Below are positions 9,997-20,250 of a stretch of DNA of 64,000 nt, piece after piece. Source of the stretch: Micromonospora echinospora (lineage in GTDB: Bacteria; Actinomycetota; Actinomycetes; Mycobacteriales; Micromonosporaceae); assembly GCF_900091495.1 (NCBI RefSeq), contig NZ_LT607413.1:1054001-1118000 (forward strand), read 5' to 3'. How positions within the stretch are numbered: position 1 is the first letter of the stretch; every line of letters begins with the position of its first letter. The position numbers were made by a program, and so were the translations under genes. The notes under the pieces were generated by a model. That model made no database searches. It was not told where the DNA came from and was given only the letters and a program-made list of their open reading frames with translations.

Positions 9997-12099
9997 TCAG
10001 GTCACCACGAACCGCGTCGGTTCGGCCAGCACCACCGAGGCGGCACGCAGATCGGCGAGACGGGCCGCCAGGGTCGCCTCTGCGAGCCGTGCCGGCAGGG
10101 CGGCATTGAACTTCAGGCTGGCCAGCGCCTTCTCGTCGACGCGGGGAAGGCAGAGCCGGTCGGCAGCGTCGGCCACGGTGGCACTCCACTCGGCCGGGGT
10201 GACGTTCTCCCGCAGCCGGACGGCGAAGTCGTCGTAGCGTTCCACCGGGTCGACCACCTCGCTGAGGGTGGCCGCCAGGGTGGCGTTGGCGCGCAGGCCG
10301 GCGAAGGTCCACCAGCGCAGGTCCCCGCCGCGCTCCCGTACGACGAGGTTGCCGCCCGGGTGCACCAGGTGCTGCCGTTCCGCGCGTTCGGTCGCCAGCC
10401 GGTCGAGGGCTCGTCGGGTGAGCCGCACCGCTGGGTTCGCCCCGAGCAGCACCTCGCGGACGGCCCGGGTGAACTCGAACCCGAGGCCTGCGTTCCCGGT
10501 GCCCCACCACCGGGCCCGGCCCCCACCGTCGGCCGGCTCCACGAAGCACCGCCGCCGTCGCCAGTCGACGTACGTCACCCGCCAGCTCCGGCCGCCCAGC
10601 AGCAGCCGGCGCTCGCCCCGTACCTCATCGGTGAGCAGGCTCGGGTCGATCCGGCCGAGTTCCGAGCGGCCGAGCAGCACGGTGAACTCGGGTGGCCCGG
10701 TGAAGACGGCGGTCATCTCCATGAAGTGCCGGCGACCGAAGCGCGCCTCGGCGGTCGCCCCGATGAAGAGCATGCCCTCGTCTCGTTCGAGGTAGCTCTG
10801 GTCGACCAGGTGGCGAAGGATCGGTTCGGCGCTGCGGCCGAACGGTTCCAGACCGTTCCACTCCTCGATCCACTGCCGGTCTCCTATCCGGTGCTCCTGA
10901 AGGCAGAGCGCCAGCAGTTGCTGGGCGACGATGTGCCGGGGCTCGGGCGGTGCCACGACCGGTTCGACCCACCCGGACGACCAGAGCCACAGCAACGCGG
11001 CCGCCTCGGTCAGGGCCTCCCCGGAGAGAGTGAGGAACAGGCAGTTGCGGCTGGTGCCGAGACGGCGGCCGGTACGGCCGAGCCGTTGCAGGAACGACGC
11101 CACGGTGGCGGGCGTATCGATCTGGATGACCCGGTCGAGATCACCCACGTCGATTCCCAGTTCGAGGGTGCTCGTGGCGACGATGACGCAGTCCCTGGCC
11201 TCGACGAACGCCTGCTCGGCGCGGCGACGTTCGTCGGCTGCGAGCGAGGCGTGCGAAAGGAACGTGGTCAGTCCTCCTGCCCGCAGCAACTGGCCGAGTT
11301 CCTCCACGATCTGCCGGGATTCGCAGAAGACGAGTCGCTTCTCCCCCTGATGGAGCGCGGCGATCACGGTGGCGGCGTTCGCGAGAGAGCCGACGTGGTC
11401 CAGTTCGATGTCTCCGGCGGACGCAGGGTGCACGGCGGCGGTCGCAACCGGCTCCGGTGCCACCACCCGGCCGGGTCGGTGTCCTGCCCCCGACCCCTGC
11501 AACCACACCAGCAGCTCGGCCGGGTTGCCGACGGTCGCGGAGAGACCGACCCGTTGCAGGGGTCTGCCGGCCACCCGGGTAAGCCGTTCCAGCAGCGCGA
11601 CGAGGTGCCAGCCCCGGTCGTCACCGGCGAAGGCGTGCACCTCGTCCACGACGACCGCCCGCAGGTCGGCAAGAAAGAGCCGATGGTCGACGGCGGTGCT
11701 CACCAGCATCGACTCCAGCGATTCCGGGGTGGTCAGCAGCACGTCCGGTCGTTGGACGAGAATGGCCCGCCGCCGGGCGGCGCGCACGTCGCCGTGCCAG
11801 ACCGCCGCCTGCCGGCCCAGCCACCCGGCGTACTGCTCGAGTCTCGGCTGAAGGTTGTTCAGCAACGCCTTCAACGGACAGAGGTAGAGCAGGGACGTGC
11901 CGGTCCAATCCTGCGTGGCCATCCGCGACAGCAGGGGAAAGATCGCCGCTTCGGTTTTGCCTCCGGCGGTCGGGGCGAGCAGGAGCGCGTCGTCACCGTC
12001 GGCGAGCGCACCGGCGGCGGCCCGTTGCAGGGGGCGCAGGTCGGCCCAGCCGAGGGTGTTGACGATGTGGTGCAGCACCACCGGGTGAAGGTCGCGCAT
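9997..12099 (-). CDS. brxHI: BREX type 2 Lhr-like DEAD/DEAH helicase BrxHI
   Basis: A 700-residue superfamily 2 helicase. Visible motifs are the Q-motif region (LRPLQ), Walker A APTAGGKT (42-49), motif Ia (LYLCPLKALLNN), Walker B VVVDEVHAF, motif III (LSATVGNP), and motifs V/VI (STLELGIDVGD, QRLGRTGR). A winged-helix/Lhr-like C-terminal half follows. In type 2 BREX (Pgl) loci a helicase of this class closes the operon, and here it begins 5 bp after brxD. Its biochemical role in phage exclusion is not established; translocation on DNA is inferred from the motifs. Confidence 0.9.
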   Translation of the reverse strand: MRDLHPVVLHHIVNTLGWADLRPLQRAAAGALADGDDALLLAPTAGGKTEAAIFPLLSRMATQDWTGTSLLYLCPLKALLNNLQPRLEQYAGWLGRQAAVWHGDVRAARRRAILVQRPDVLLTTPESLESMLVSTAVDHRLFLADLRAVVVDEVHAFAGDDRGWHLVALLERLTRVAGRPLQRVGLSATVGNPAELLVWLQGSGAGHRPGRVVAPEPVATAAVHPASAGDIELDHVGSLANAATVIAALHQGEKRLVFCESRQIVEELGQLLRAGGLTTFLSHASLAADERRRAEQAFVEARDCVIVATSTLELGIDVGDLDRVIQIDTPATVASFLQRLGRTGRRLGTSRNCLFLTLSGEALTEAAALLWLWSSGWVEPVVAPPEPRHIVAQQLLALCLQEHRIGDRQWIEEWNGLEPFGRSAEPILRHLVDQSYLERDEGMLFIGATAEARFGRRHFMEMTAVFTGPPEFTVLLGRSELGRIDPSLLTDEVRGERRLLLGGRSWRVTYVDWRRRRCFVEPADGGGRARWWGTGNAGLGFEFTRAVREVLLGANPAVRLTRRALDRLATERAERQHLVHPGGNLVVRERGGDLRWWTFAGLRANATLAATLSEVVDPVERYDDFAVRLRENVTPAEWSATVADAADRLCLPRVDEKALASLKFNAALPARLAEATLAARLADLRAASVVLAEPTRFVVT

Positions 12100-12104
12100 C
12101 GACG

Positions 12105-13409
12105 TCAGTCGGGAAGGTCGATGTCACCGGCGCTGACAGCGGCGTTGCGTTCCACCTGGGTCAGCTCGTCGGTCCGCAGCGTCAGCTCGTAGTGCCGCCT
12201 GGGGTCCCAGTCGGCGAACTGGTCCACCCGGTCGAAGACGTCGGCGACGAGTTTCTTGAGGTAGACGCGGGGCGCCACGCCGACCTGCCCGCCGAGGCGG
12301 CCGGTGACGGCCCGCGCGAGTAGGTCGAGGTACGCGTCGTCGACCCGGTCGGTCACCGCCGGGCTGGCGTAGATGTCCCGGACGGTGCGGCCCAGTTCGA
12401 CCAGCGCGCCGAGGGTGAAGCCGGGCAGCCGTACCTGGGTGGCTCGGGGGTTGTCCCAGCGCGGGTCCTGGCCGAAGTGGGTAGCGAGGCGCTGGGCGAG
12501 CGGCGCGAGTCGCTGGATGCCCTGGGGCCCGTCGAAGAAGGCGGGCGTGCCGGTGATGACAAGAAAGAGTCCGGGGAACCGCCCGGCGTAGACCTCGTCG
12601 ATGAGTTGCCGGAGGGCGTTGAGTGCCTTGTCCCGCACGTCGGTGCGGACCCGTTGCAGGGTTTCCACCTCGTCGAGGACGAGCAGCAGCCCCTGGTGTC
12701 CGCTGTCCCGCAGCACGGTGAGCAGCCCTTGGAGGAAACTCAACGCACCGAAGTGGTCGAGGTCGCCCTTGACCCCGGCCCCGCGCCGGACGGTGCTGGC
12801 GACGTGTGGCTGCCCGCCGAGCCACGCGGCCAGCCCTTCGGCGGCCGGATGGTCACCGGACGAGATCGCGGCGCGGTAGCCGCGCAGGGCGGTGGCGAAT
12901 CCGGGGGTGCTGCGGGAGATGTCGCTGAGCCGGCGCTCCAGCAGCTCGGTCACGGCCCGGTCCAGTGCGACGGCGTCGTCCTCGGCGAGCCGGCCACCGG
13001 CCAGCGCGTCCTCCTCGAGAGCGAAGATCCAGCCGTCGAGAATCGGACGGAACGCGCTCGGCGGAAACTGTTCGGTACCGAGGTGTTCGACCAGCCGGCG
13101 GTAGACGGTTTCCATCCGATGCAGGGGCGTCTCCAGTTCGGAGATCTGCACCTCGGCCGCAGCGAAGCCGCGCCGCTTGGCGCGTTCGGCCAGCCAGCGG
13201 GTGAAGAAGGTCTTGCCGGCCCCGTACTCGCCCCGGACGGCCTTGAAGACGCTGCCGCCACCGGCCACCCGGTCCAGATCGTCGTCGAACGCAGCGGTGA
13301 ACCGGTCGAGTCCGACGGCCAGGGCGTCGAGGCCATTGGTGGGCACCACCCCCCGGCGGAGGGCGTCGACGATGTCGCGACGGCGGCGGGCGGAGACCTG
13401 CCCGGTCAC
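12105..13409 (-). CDS. brxD: BREX type 2 ATP-binding protein BrxD
   Basis: A 434-residue AAA-type ATPase with Walker A GEYGAGKT (60-67) and a Walker B-like LLLVLDEVETLQ around residue 235. It is of the length usual for BrxD, the ATPase that sits between pglZ and the helicase in type 2 BREX. Its start overlaps the pglZ stop by 4 bp, which points to coupled translation. BrxD is required for the type 2 systems, but its partner and substrate are not known. Confidence 0.9.
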   Translation of the reverse strand: MTGQVSARRRRDIVDALRRGVVPTNGLDALAVGLDRFTAAFDDDLDRVAGGGSVFKAVRGEYGAGKTFFTRWLAERAKRRGFAAAEVQISELETPLHRMETVYRRLVEHLGTEQFPPSAFRPILDGWIFALEEDALAGGRLAEDDAVALDRAVTELLERRLSDISRSTPGFATALRGYRAAISSGDHPAAEGLAAWLGGQPHVASTVRRGAGVKGDLDHFGALSFLQGLLTVLRDSGHQGLLLVLDEVETLQRVRTDVRDKALNALRQLIDEVYAGRFPGLFLVITGTPAFFDGPQGIQRLAPLAQRLATHFGQDPRWDNPRATQVRLPGFTLGALVELGRTVRDIYASPAVTDRVDDAYLDLLARAVTGRLGGQVGVAPRVYLKKLVADVFDRVDQFADWDPRRHYELTLRTDELTQVERNAAVSAGDIDLPD

Positions 13410-16138
13410 GGCTGGTCCAGCTCGAACTGTTCGACGAGCAGGTCCCGGTCGAGGTGAACGGTGCGTCGATCCGCGTCGAGCGTGACGACGGGATAGCCCT
13501 CCACCTGTAACAGCCGCCGCAGCACGGTCACCGTGCCGCTGATCCGGTGGGCCGGCACGCCGGCGCGCGCGGCGAGCGTCTCCAGGGTGGCGCGTCCACC
13601 GCCGGCGAGTAGCGTGCCCAGCATGGCCGCCACCCGCTCGTCGGGCAGGGAGAGCCGGGCGTCACGCCGCTGCGCGTACCGCTCGCTGCTGAGCAGGGCG
13701 GTGACCAGATCGGGTCGGGCCTGGTTGGTGCCGAGGACGCCGGGCAGGGTGGCCGGGTCGGAGGCCAGCTCGAAGAGGCTGTCCGGCTGAGGTGCCTCCG
13801 GACGTACCCGGCGGCGGGCACCCAAGGCCGGTGCGGTGGCCACCGGTGGGGGTGCCGTCGTCCCGCTGCCCGCAGCGCTGGTGTCCCCGTCGATTATCAG
13901 CTCCCGCCACCAGTGTGGGCTGGCGACGGGGGCACCGGCCCAGCCCGGCACCGCCCGGTCGTCGCCCCGGCTGAACACCAGCAGCGGGATGACGGCTTCC
14001 GCGGGGCTGGCTCCCCCGTGATAGCCGGCCTTGCGTGGCCCGTACCGGACGTCCTCCCGCCAGGGCAGGACGATCCGGCCGCCACCGAGCGCCACCCGGC
14101 TGCCGGTGAACGTAGCTTCCAGCCCGGTGGCGGGCTCGTCCGCCGGACGCCACCGGTTGCCGCCGCCTGCGCCGGCCAGGACCCGCGCGTCGGGGCCACG
14201 GTCGACGACATGGCCGTGGTCGGAGAGGAGGACGACCACCCGGTCCGAGACCGAGGCGACGAGTTCACGCAGCGCGGGAATGGTGTCGCCGCCCCAGACG
14301 GCGGTCCCCGGCTCGCCACGGTCCAGCGCGTCGTCGATGGTGTTGACCACCGCCGCGACCAGCGGCACCGCCGGGTCGTCGAGCGCTTCGCGGATCTCCC
14401 GGTCCAGGGTGGCTCCAGCTCCGGCCCGCAGGTGCGTCTTGTGCAGCAGCACACCGTGCGGCCAGCGGCGGCTGAACGCGGAGCGCTCGGCGGCCTGCCC
14501 CCCGGTGGCGATCCGGCCGCTGAACAGGCTGCACCGGCTCACTTCGGTGACCGTCGGCAAGGCGGCGAGTACGCCCTCCCGCTGGCCGCCGTCGGGGGTG
14601 AGTTCCAGCCAGGAACCGTTCTCGGTGAGCGACTCGGCGACCTCGGTGGCGGCGGCGACGCTCATGCCGTCCAGCACCACCAGCAGCACCCGCTGACCGT
14701 GGTCGAGGATCGGCTGCACCACCCGGTCGAGCACGTCCTCGACGCGCAGCAGCGCCCCCGGTTCCGCGTCGGCGGCGGTGGCTTCTGCGAGCAGGGTGGC
14801 GAACTGTCGGTCGTGCCGCGCCCGGCGGGCGTCGACGGCCTGGCAGAGCAACCGGTACGCCTCGGCGGCGTCCCGGTCCCCGGTGAAGACGTCCAGCCGG
14901 GCCCGGTCCACCCAGCCGTCCTGTTGGGCATGCCGGCGCACCGCCTCCCGCAGCGTGGCCGGAGGGGTGTCATCGCTGGTGGTGAGCCAGCGCAGCAGGC
15001 GTACCGCCATCCGGGCGGTCGTCACCCGTTCCGGCTCGGCCGCCCGGTGGTCCTCCAGGGTGGCCAGCGCCTGCTGGGCCTTCGCCACCAGCGCCGGGAC
15101 AGCCACTCCACCGGCGGGCACGGCGAACCGGACGGCATCGGCGAAGTCCCGCAGCCGGTGCCCGAAGCCGGCGGGCAGCACGGCCGAGCCGCCAAGCAGC
15201 GCGCCGACGCCGATTTCCTCGGCGATCGTCTCGGCGCGGTGGAGCAGCCGGGTGGCCTCCTCGCGGCCGTCCCGGCCGCTGTCGATGGTGCGGTAGACCC
15301 ATGCCTCGGCGGCCTCGTGCAGCGCGGCGGCCTGGTCGGGGGTGGGAGGCACCCCGCCGAAGCGGGGTTCGAGGCGGGCCCGGGCCGCTGCGGTCACCAC
15401 CGCCACCCGCTGGTCGGTGGTCGGACCCCAGAGCACCCCGGCGAGCAGCCCGACCGGGATGACATCGACGCCGTGACCAGCCCGGACGGCGGCGAGGATG
15501 GGCGCGACCGTCCGGCCGGCGGTGCCGACGAGGTAGCGGGTGACGCCCTCGGCGACCGGGTCGGGCAGTCCGGCGAACCGGCGTTGGGCGGGGGCGTTGG
15601 TGCTCCACTGGAGCAGGCCGGAGTCGTCGAGCTGGGCCCGGGGCACCCCGAGCAGTTCCGCGGTGAGGCACCCCAGCGCGTGGTCGCGGGTGACGATGGC
15701 CCCGGGCGGCGGGGACCACCCCTGCGGCGGTACGTGGTCGGCCAGCGCGTCGGCCACCCAACGGCCGAGTCGTACCAGGGTCGGGTCGAGGGCCGCCCCG
15801 CTGAACATCTGCCGGACCAGGTCCCAGGCATCGATCTTCCGGATGCGCTGTTTGCTGAGGTGGGCGAGGAGGCCATCGCCCAGCTCGTCGTCACCCAGCT
15901 CGGTCAGGAGCACCAGCCGCTCCCCGTCGGCCCGCTCGTGCAGGGCGGCCCGTGCGGCCAGCGGCGTCAGGCAGGGGACCACCCGGACGGTGACGCCGTC
16001 CACGGTCAACGCCGGCTCGGCGGGCCACTCGGGGCGGGCGGCCAGGGCGAGGGCTGCCGTCCCGTCCCTCTCGGCCAGCCACGCCTCGACCTTGCGGCGT
16101 ACCGCGTCGGGGCGTACGGCGGCTCGTGCCGCGCTCAC
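13406..16138 (-). CDS. pglZ: BREX type 2 phosphatase-like protein PglZ
   Basis: A 910-residue protein with the PglZ alkaline-phosphatase-like fold in its central part. Visible metal-site segments are VVLDGMS and LLSDHGHVVDRG, with SRCSLFSG between them in the place of the nucleophile loop. The N-terminal 400 residues are a helical region typical of type 2 PglZ. PglZ is the signature gene of all BREX types. It overlaps pglY and brxD by 4 bp each, so pglY-pglZ-brxD are translationally coupled. The enzymatic substrate is unknown; in S. coelicolor PglZ was proposed to act as a toxin-like or regulatory partner of PglX. Confidence 0.92.
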   Translation of the reverse strand: MSAARAAVRPDAVRRKVEAWLAERDGTAALALAARPEWPAEPALTVDGVTVRVVPCLTPLAARAALHERADGERLVLLTELGDDELGDGLLAHLSKQRIRKIDAWDLVRQMFSGAALDPTLVRLGRWVADALADHVPPQGWSPPPGAIVTRDHALGCLTAELLGVPRAQLDDSGLLQWSTNAPAQRRFAGLPDPVAEGVTRYLVGTAGRTVAPILAAVRAGHGVDVIPVGLLAGVLWGPTTDQRVAVVTAAARARLEPRFGGVPPTPDQAAALHEAAEAWVYRTIDSGRDGREEATRLLHRAETIAEEIGVGALLGGSAVLPAGFGHRLRDFADAVRFAVPAGGVAVPALVAKAQQALATLEDHRAAEPERVTTARMAVRLLRWLTTSDDTPPATLREAVRRHAQQDGWVDRARLDVFTGDRDAAEAYRLLCQAVDARRARHDRQFATLLAEATAADAEPGALLRVEDVLDRVVQPILDHGQRVLLVVLDGMSVAAATEVAESLTENGSWLELTPDGGQREGVLAALPTVTEVSRCSLFSGRIATGGQAAERSAFSRRWPHGVLLHKTHLRAGAGATLDREIREALDDPAVPLVAAVVNTIDDALDRGEPGTAVWGGDTIPALRELVASVSDRVVVLLSDHGHVVDRGPDARVLAGAGGGNRWRPADEPATGLEATFTGSRVALGGGRIVLPWREDVRYGPRKAGYHGGASPAEAVIPLLVFSRGDDRAVPGWAGAPVASPHWWRELIIDGDTSAAGSGTTAPPPVATAPALGARRRVRPEAPQPDSLFELASDPATLPGVLGTNQARPDLVTALLSSERYAQRRDARLSLPDERVAAMLGTLLAGGGRATLETLAARAGVPAHRISGTVTVLRRLLQVEGYPVVTLDADRRTVHLDRDLLVEQFELDQP

Positions 16139-19100
16139 TCCACCTCCCAGCTGAGCGTCACCGATCGGCCGGCGGCGACCTCGGCGGCGATCTCGGCGGC
16201 GACCTTCTCCCAGGTCGCCTGGTCGGTCACCCTACGGCGTCCCCGGGGAACGCCGGCGGCGGCCGGCGCGTCCGCCGGGCGGTGGGTCGACTGCGGGGCG
16301 GCCGGGTGCGGAGTCGGCTGCGAATCGGTCGAACCCGGAGTCGGTGGCGAGCCGGTCGGGCTGGTGGCCGGCTGCGGGGCGGCCGGGCCGGGCCGCGACG
16401 ACGGGTCGCCGGGGGTCGGCTGCGGGGGGGTCGGCTGCGGGCGTTCCTGCCGACCGGCCGCGAGCAGGTCGGCGGCGGCCGCCTCGGCGGCCTGCAACGC
16501 GGCGGTCAGGTCCGTCCCGTGCTGCTGGTGCCCGGCCGCGTCCCGCAGGCGGTCGATGATCGTCCGCGCCCGCTCGTCGTGCGCCGACCGGGCGTCGATC
16601 GCCCCGAGCAGCGACCACTGCTGGGGGCGGGCCAGCGCGTCGCCGATCTCTTTCGCCTGCGCGATCAGGCCGCCGACCGCCCGGTCGTCGACGTCGCCGA
16701 GGTCGGCACGGGCGACCAGCCGGACCAGGACCACGTCGTCGGCCTCCCCGGCCAGGTCGACCAGCAGGTCGGCGGCCCGCCGGACGGTGGCGAGCCGGCC
16801 GGACGGGGCCGCCGGGTCGAGGCCGAGCAGTGCGGCGCGGGCGGTCAGTTCCTGCCGGAGCCGGGTCACCTCGTCGCGGCGGGCGCGGGCGGCGGAGCGC
16901 AGGGTGGCGGCGAGCGGCCCCAGGTTGGCCGGGGTACGCCAGGCCGGCAGGACGATCCCGAGGAGCTCCTGACTGCGGCGTACGGCGTCGGTCCACTCCC
17001 GCTCGTCGGGCATCGGCGGGGGCCGCAGTTCGAGGTTGTCGTGGATGGCGGCGAGCGTGTTGATCTCCACCTTGCCGCCGTGCTCGTACCAGGCGAGCTG
17101 CTGGTCCAGCGCGAAGACCGCGATGATCAGGTTTTCCAGTTCACGGTCGAACCCGAACGCGGCCGGCTCGTCGACCAGACGGCGCAGCACCCGCACCGGG
17201 AACCGTTCGGTGTGTCCCTCGGCGGCGGCGGCCTGGTGCAGGTGACCGGTCCACCGGCAGGTGGTGCGGTTGAGCACGTACCGGTGATTGTCGACCAGTT
17301 CCCCGAGGCGTAGCGGGTTGCAGACCCGGCGCAGGGTTCGCTGGTCGGCGGGGGAGGCGACGCTCACCCCCCGGGTCGGGTCGGCGGCGGCCTGCCGGGC
17401 GTACGACAGGATCTTGGCCAGTTCGGCGCGGGTGACCGGCTTCTCGTCTTCCGGCATGGCCGGCTTACCCGGGTACGACCAGGCGAACAGTTCCCGGGTC
17501 AGGTTGCCGAACGCCTCGGTGAGGCTGCCGCCCCGGGGCCGCCCGAGCTGGAGGCCCTCGGCCAGGGTATGCAGGATCGGAATGCTGTCTTCCTGCACGT
17601 CGGAGCCCTGCCCGCTGCCGGCCAGCCCGTACGCCTCGCGCAGCGCGCTGAGCAGGTTGGCCCGCAGCCGGGTCTGCCGCTGTTGGAGGTAGAGCCGGCC
17701 CTCCTGCCGGTCGGCGGCCGACCAGTCGGCGGCCAGGGTGTTGAGCCGCTCACCGTGCCCTCCGGCACCCAACAGATAGTTGATTTTCGCGAGTTGCCGA
17801 ACCCGGCCCATCGCCTCGTCGGTGAGGTAGAGCGGCAGCCAGAACACCACCTTGGCGCCCTGGTCAAGCTCCTCGATGCGGGCCAGGTCCGCGTTACGGC
17901 CGTAGCCGGCCGGGTCGAACGGGTAGTCGACGACGATCCGCCAGCCGTCGCGGCTGCCGTCCCCTACCAGCGCCTCCACCGGCATGCTGGTGCTGTCCCG
18001 CACGTTGCCGAACTTGACCTGCACGACGTGCTTCCGGCCGCGCCAATCCCGCGCGACGAGCAGTTCACCGAGCTGCCCGTCGGTGCCGACCATGCCCATC
18101 TCGGCGCTGACCAGCTCCCGGAGCAACTGCTGCCGGGCGGAGGTGGTGAAGACCTCCTGGTCGGTGACGAGTTCCAGCAGCTGGTCGTAGTCGACCTCGT
18201 TGAGGGTGAGCGTGACGATCGGGTCGCGTTCGTCGGTCAGGTGAAGTTCCCCGGCGTCGGCGGCGATCTGCTTGAGCCGGTTGACCACGATCTGCTGCTC
18301 GTAGCCCGGGATAGGCGAGGTGATGGTGCCGAAGTTCAGCGCGTGCAGCTTGCCGGGGGTGAGGTTGTGCAGGGCAGGCACGTCCGGCACCAGCGCGCCC
18401 AGCAGCACTGTCTTGATCAGCTTGTCGTCCAGCGCGAACTGGGCGTGCCCGGCGGCCTGCTCCTCGGTGATGTTGTTGACCTTCAACAGCAGTGGGCGGA
18501 GCTTGCGCAGGTAGAGCGCGCGGGCCGCCTGGAAGAGCTGCTTGAGCTTGGGCCGGTCGGGCAGCTCGCCGCGCAGCACCAGCGGGTCGAAGAGCGCGGC
18601 CACCCCGATCAGGTCGTTGACCCGCAGCGTGTCCCGCCGCTCGACCAGCAGCTCCGTCATCACCTTCAACGCGGTCCGTTCGCGTTGCAGTGCCTGGGAG
18701 AGGGCGACCAGGGTGGCGACCAGGGCCGGCGAGAACGGGTACAGCTTGCGGAACGCGGCGGCATCCGAGCCGATGCCGGCGTCACCGTACTGCGCGCCGA
18801 GCAGCAGCGTGTCCCAGACCGCGCGGTTGCCGCGCACCGCGGCGAAGGCCCGGTCGACCACCGCGCGGGCCTCGTCGTCGACTGGTTTGAGCAGCCGCCC
18901 CTCGGTGATCTCCGGCAGGTTCGTGTCGGCGAGGGCGACCTCCCCGAACCGTCCCTGGACGCTGCGCATCACGTGCGCGAGGGCTTCCCGCTCGGTGCCG
19001 CCGACCTGCGGGCCGAGGAAGTCCTCCAGGTTGCGCTGCCGGGCGACGAACGAGATCAGCGGCAGCGGCCGGGTGGCGTCGGCCGACTCGATCAGCTTGT

Positions 19101-19959
19101 TGAGTTTCGCGCCCTCGGTGTTGACGAAGGTGTGGTCGCTGATCCGGGTGGAGAGCCAGAGGATCAGCTCGTCGAGGAAGAGCACCATGGCGTCGTAGCC
19201 GAGCGCCTTGGCGTGCCGGGTGATCACGGCCAACCCGGTGTCCAGGTCGAGGAACTCGGCGCTGCGTACCGCCCCGGTGAAGAACGCACTGGTCAGAGCA
19301 CTGACCAGTGCGTCCCGGCCGGCGGAGCCGGGAGGTTCGGCGGCGGCGTCGGCGTACGTCTGCGGGGTCCAGCCCTGGGCGCGGGCGCGGATCGCGGCGA
19401 GCCCTCCCCCGGCGGCGGTGGGCGCGCTACCACCGTCGCGCAGGGCGGCGAAGAAGGCCTCGTCACCCATCCGGTCGCGCAACCGCGCGGCGTCGTCGAG
19501 CAACGCGTCCGACCGGTGTACGGGGGGAACGGGCGCGTCCGGGTGCAGCGCGGTGACCTGGCGCAGGTAGCCCTCCAGGATCGCCTGCTCCACCGACCGC
19601 GCGTCGAGCATGTGGAAGGTGAGGGTGAGCATCCGCCGCCCGGTCAGCCACTCGTCGGCGGCGAGGACCGGCTCGGCCAGGCCACGCAGCTCCCGGGCCG
19701 CCGGGTTGTGCTGGAGGATCTCCCGCAGCACAGCCATGAAGTGCGACTTGCCGGAGCCGAACGAGCCGTGCAGGAACACCGCCTGCGACCGGCCGGTGGT
19801 GACGGCGTGCCCGATCCGGCGCAGGGACTCGGCGAAACTCTCCCGGAGCTGGTCGGTGACCACGTACCGCCGCAGGTCCGCGCCCTCGGCGGCACGGACG
19901 ACGAAATCGCCGTCCCCGACCGAGGTCGGAATATCGATCACGTCCCGCAGCAGGGTCAT
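16135..19959 (-). CDS. pglY: BREX type 2 large ATPase PglY
   Basis: A 1274-residue P-loop ATPase with Walker A GSFGSGKS at 65-72 and a Walker B-like MVLFLDELILWLS segment near residue 265. The length and the N-terminal position of the P-loop match PglY, the BrxC-like AAA ATPase of type 2 BREX. The last 150 residues are a low-complexity Pro/Thr/Gly linker, which holds short G runs in the DNA (up to 7), before a conserved tail. It is the first gene of the pglY-pglZ-brxD-brxHI operon. ATG 19959 is preceded by GAGGAG. ATP hydrolysis is expected; the exact step is unknown. Confidence 0.92.
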   Translation of the reverse strand: MTLLRDVIDIPTSVGDGDFVVRAAEGADLRRYVVTDQLRESFAESLRRIGHAVTTGRSQAVFLHGSFGSGKSHFMAVLREILQHNPAARELRGLAEPVLAADEWLTGRRMLTLTFHMLDARSVEQAILEGYLRQVTALHPDAPVPPVHRSDALLDDAARLRDRMGDEAFFAALRDGGSAPTAAGGGLAAIRARAQGWTPQTYADAAAEPPGSAGRDALVSALTSAFFTGAVRSAEFLDLDTGLAVITRHAKALGYDAMVLFLDELILWLSTRISDHTFVNTEGAKLNKLIESADATRPLPLISFVARQRNLEDFLGPQVGGTEREALAHVMRSVQGRFGEVALADTNLPEITEGRLLKPVDDEARAVVDRAFAAVRGNRAVWDTLLLGAQYGDAGIGSDAAAFRKLYPFSPALVATLVALSQALQRERTALKVMTELLVERRDTLRVNDLIGVAALFDPLVLRGELPDRPKLKQLFQAARALYLRKLRPLLLKVNNITEEQAAGHAQFALDDKLIKTVLLGALVPDVPALHNLTPGKLHALNFGTITSPIPGYEQQIVVNRLKQIAADAGELHLTDERDPIVTLTLNEVDYDQLLELVTDQEVFTTSARQQLLRELVSAEMGMVGTDGQLGELLVARDWRGRKHVVQVKFGNVRDSTSMPVEALVGDGSRDGWRIVVDYPFDPAGYGRNADLARIEELDQGAKVVFWLPLYLTDEAMGRVRQLAKINYLLGAGGHGERLNTLAADWSAADRQEGRLYLQQRQTRLRANLLSALREAYGLAGSGQGSDVQEDSIPILHTLAEGLQLGRPRGGSLTEAFGNLTRELFAWSYPGKPAMPEDEKPVTRAELAKILSYARQAAADPTRGVSVASPADQRTLRRVCNPLRLGELVDNHRYVLNRTTCRWTGHLHQAAAAEGHTERFPVRVLRRLVDEPAAFGFDRELENLIIAVFALDQQLAWYEHGGKVEINTLAAIHDNLELRPPPMPDEREWTDAVRRSQELLGIVLPAWRTPANLGPLAATLRSAARARRDEVTRLRQELTARAALLGLDPAAPSGRLATVRRAADLLVDLAGEADDVVLVRLVARADLGDVDDRAVGGLIAQAKEIGDALARPQQWSLLGAIDARSAHDERARTIIDRLRDAAGHQQHGTDLTAALQAAEAAAADLLAAGRQERPQPTPPQPTPGDPSSRPGPAAPQPATSPTGSPPTPGSTDSQPTPHPAAPQSTHRPADAPAAAGVPRGRRRVTDQATWEKVAAEIAAEVAAGRSVTLSWEVE

Positions 19960-20250
19960 CGGCCGCTCCTCACCACTCGTGCCGCACGGGTAGCCGCCGC
20001 GCTACCCTCAGCCCGCCGATCCTATGGCGTGCGGGAAGTAAGCCACCATCTGACAGGTGACCGTCCGGTCGGATGACACCCGACGACCCGGGGTCTTGGA
20101 GCACGGCATCGTAGCGTCGCCGGCCACTGCGAGCTGTTCAGGAATCCGTTATGCACCAAGGACGGCACTTGCGAGATGCGGACCACGCAATGGTGAAGAC
20201 TTCCGTAGGGTGGCGGACGGTTCGTATTCATCACCGTCAAGGGGAGCAGC
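19960..20250. promoter_or_regulatory. Divergent promoter region between pglY and the S1 protease gene
   Basis: This 291-bp region without a credible gene separates pglY (leftward) from the S1 protease (rightward). It must carry the pglYZ-brxD-brxHI promoter. A small inverted repeat GACCG-TC-CGGTC lies at 20059-20070. No clear -35/-10 pair could be assigned. Confidence 0.5.

Noticed and set aside
16420..16440. Run of seven Gs in the linker-coding part of pglY as a second switch
   Set aside because: Too short for high-rate slippage, the reading frame is intact, and short G runs are common in this GC-rich linker.
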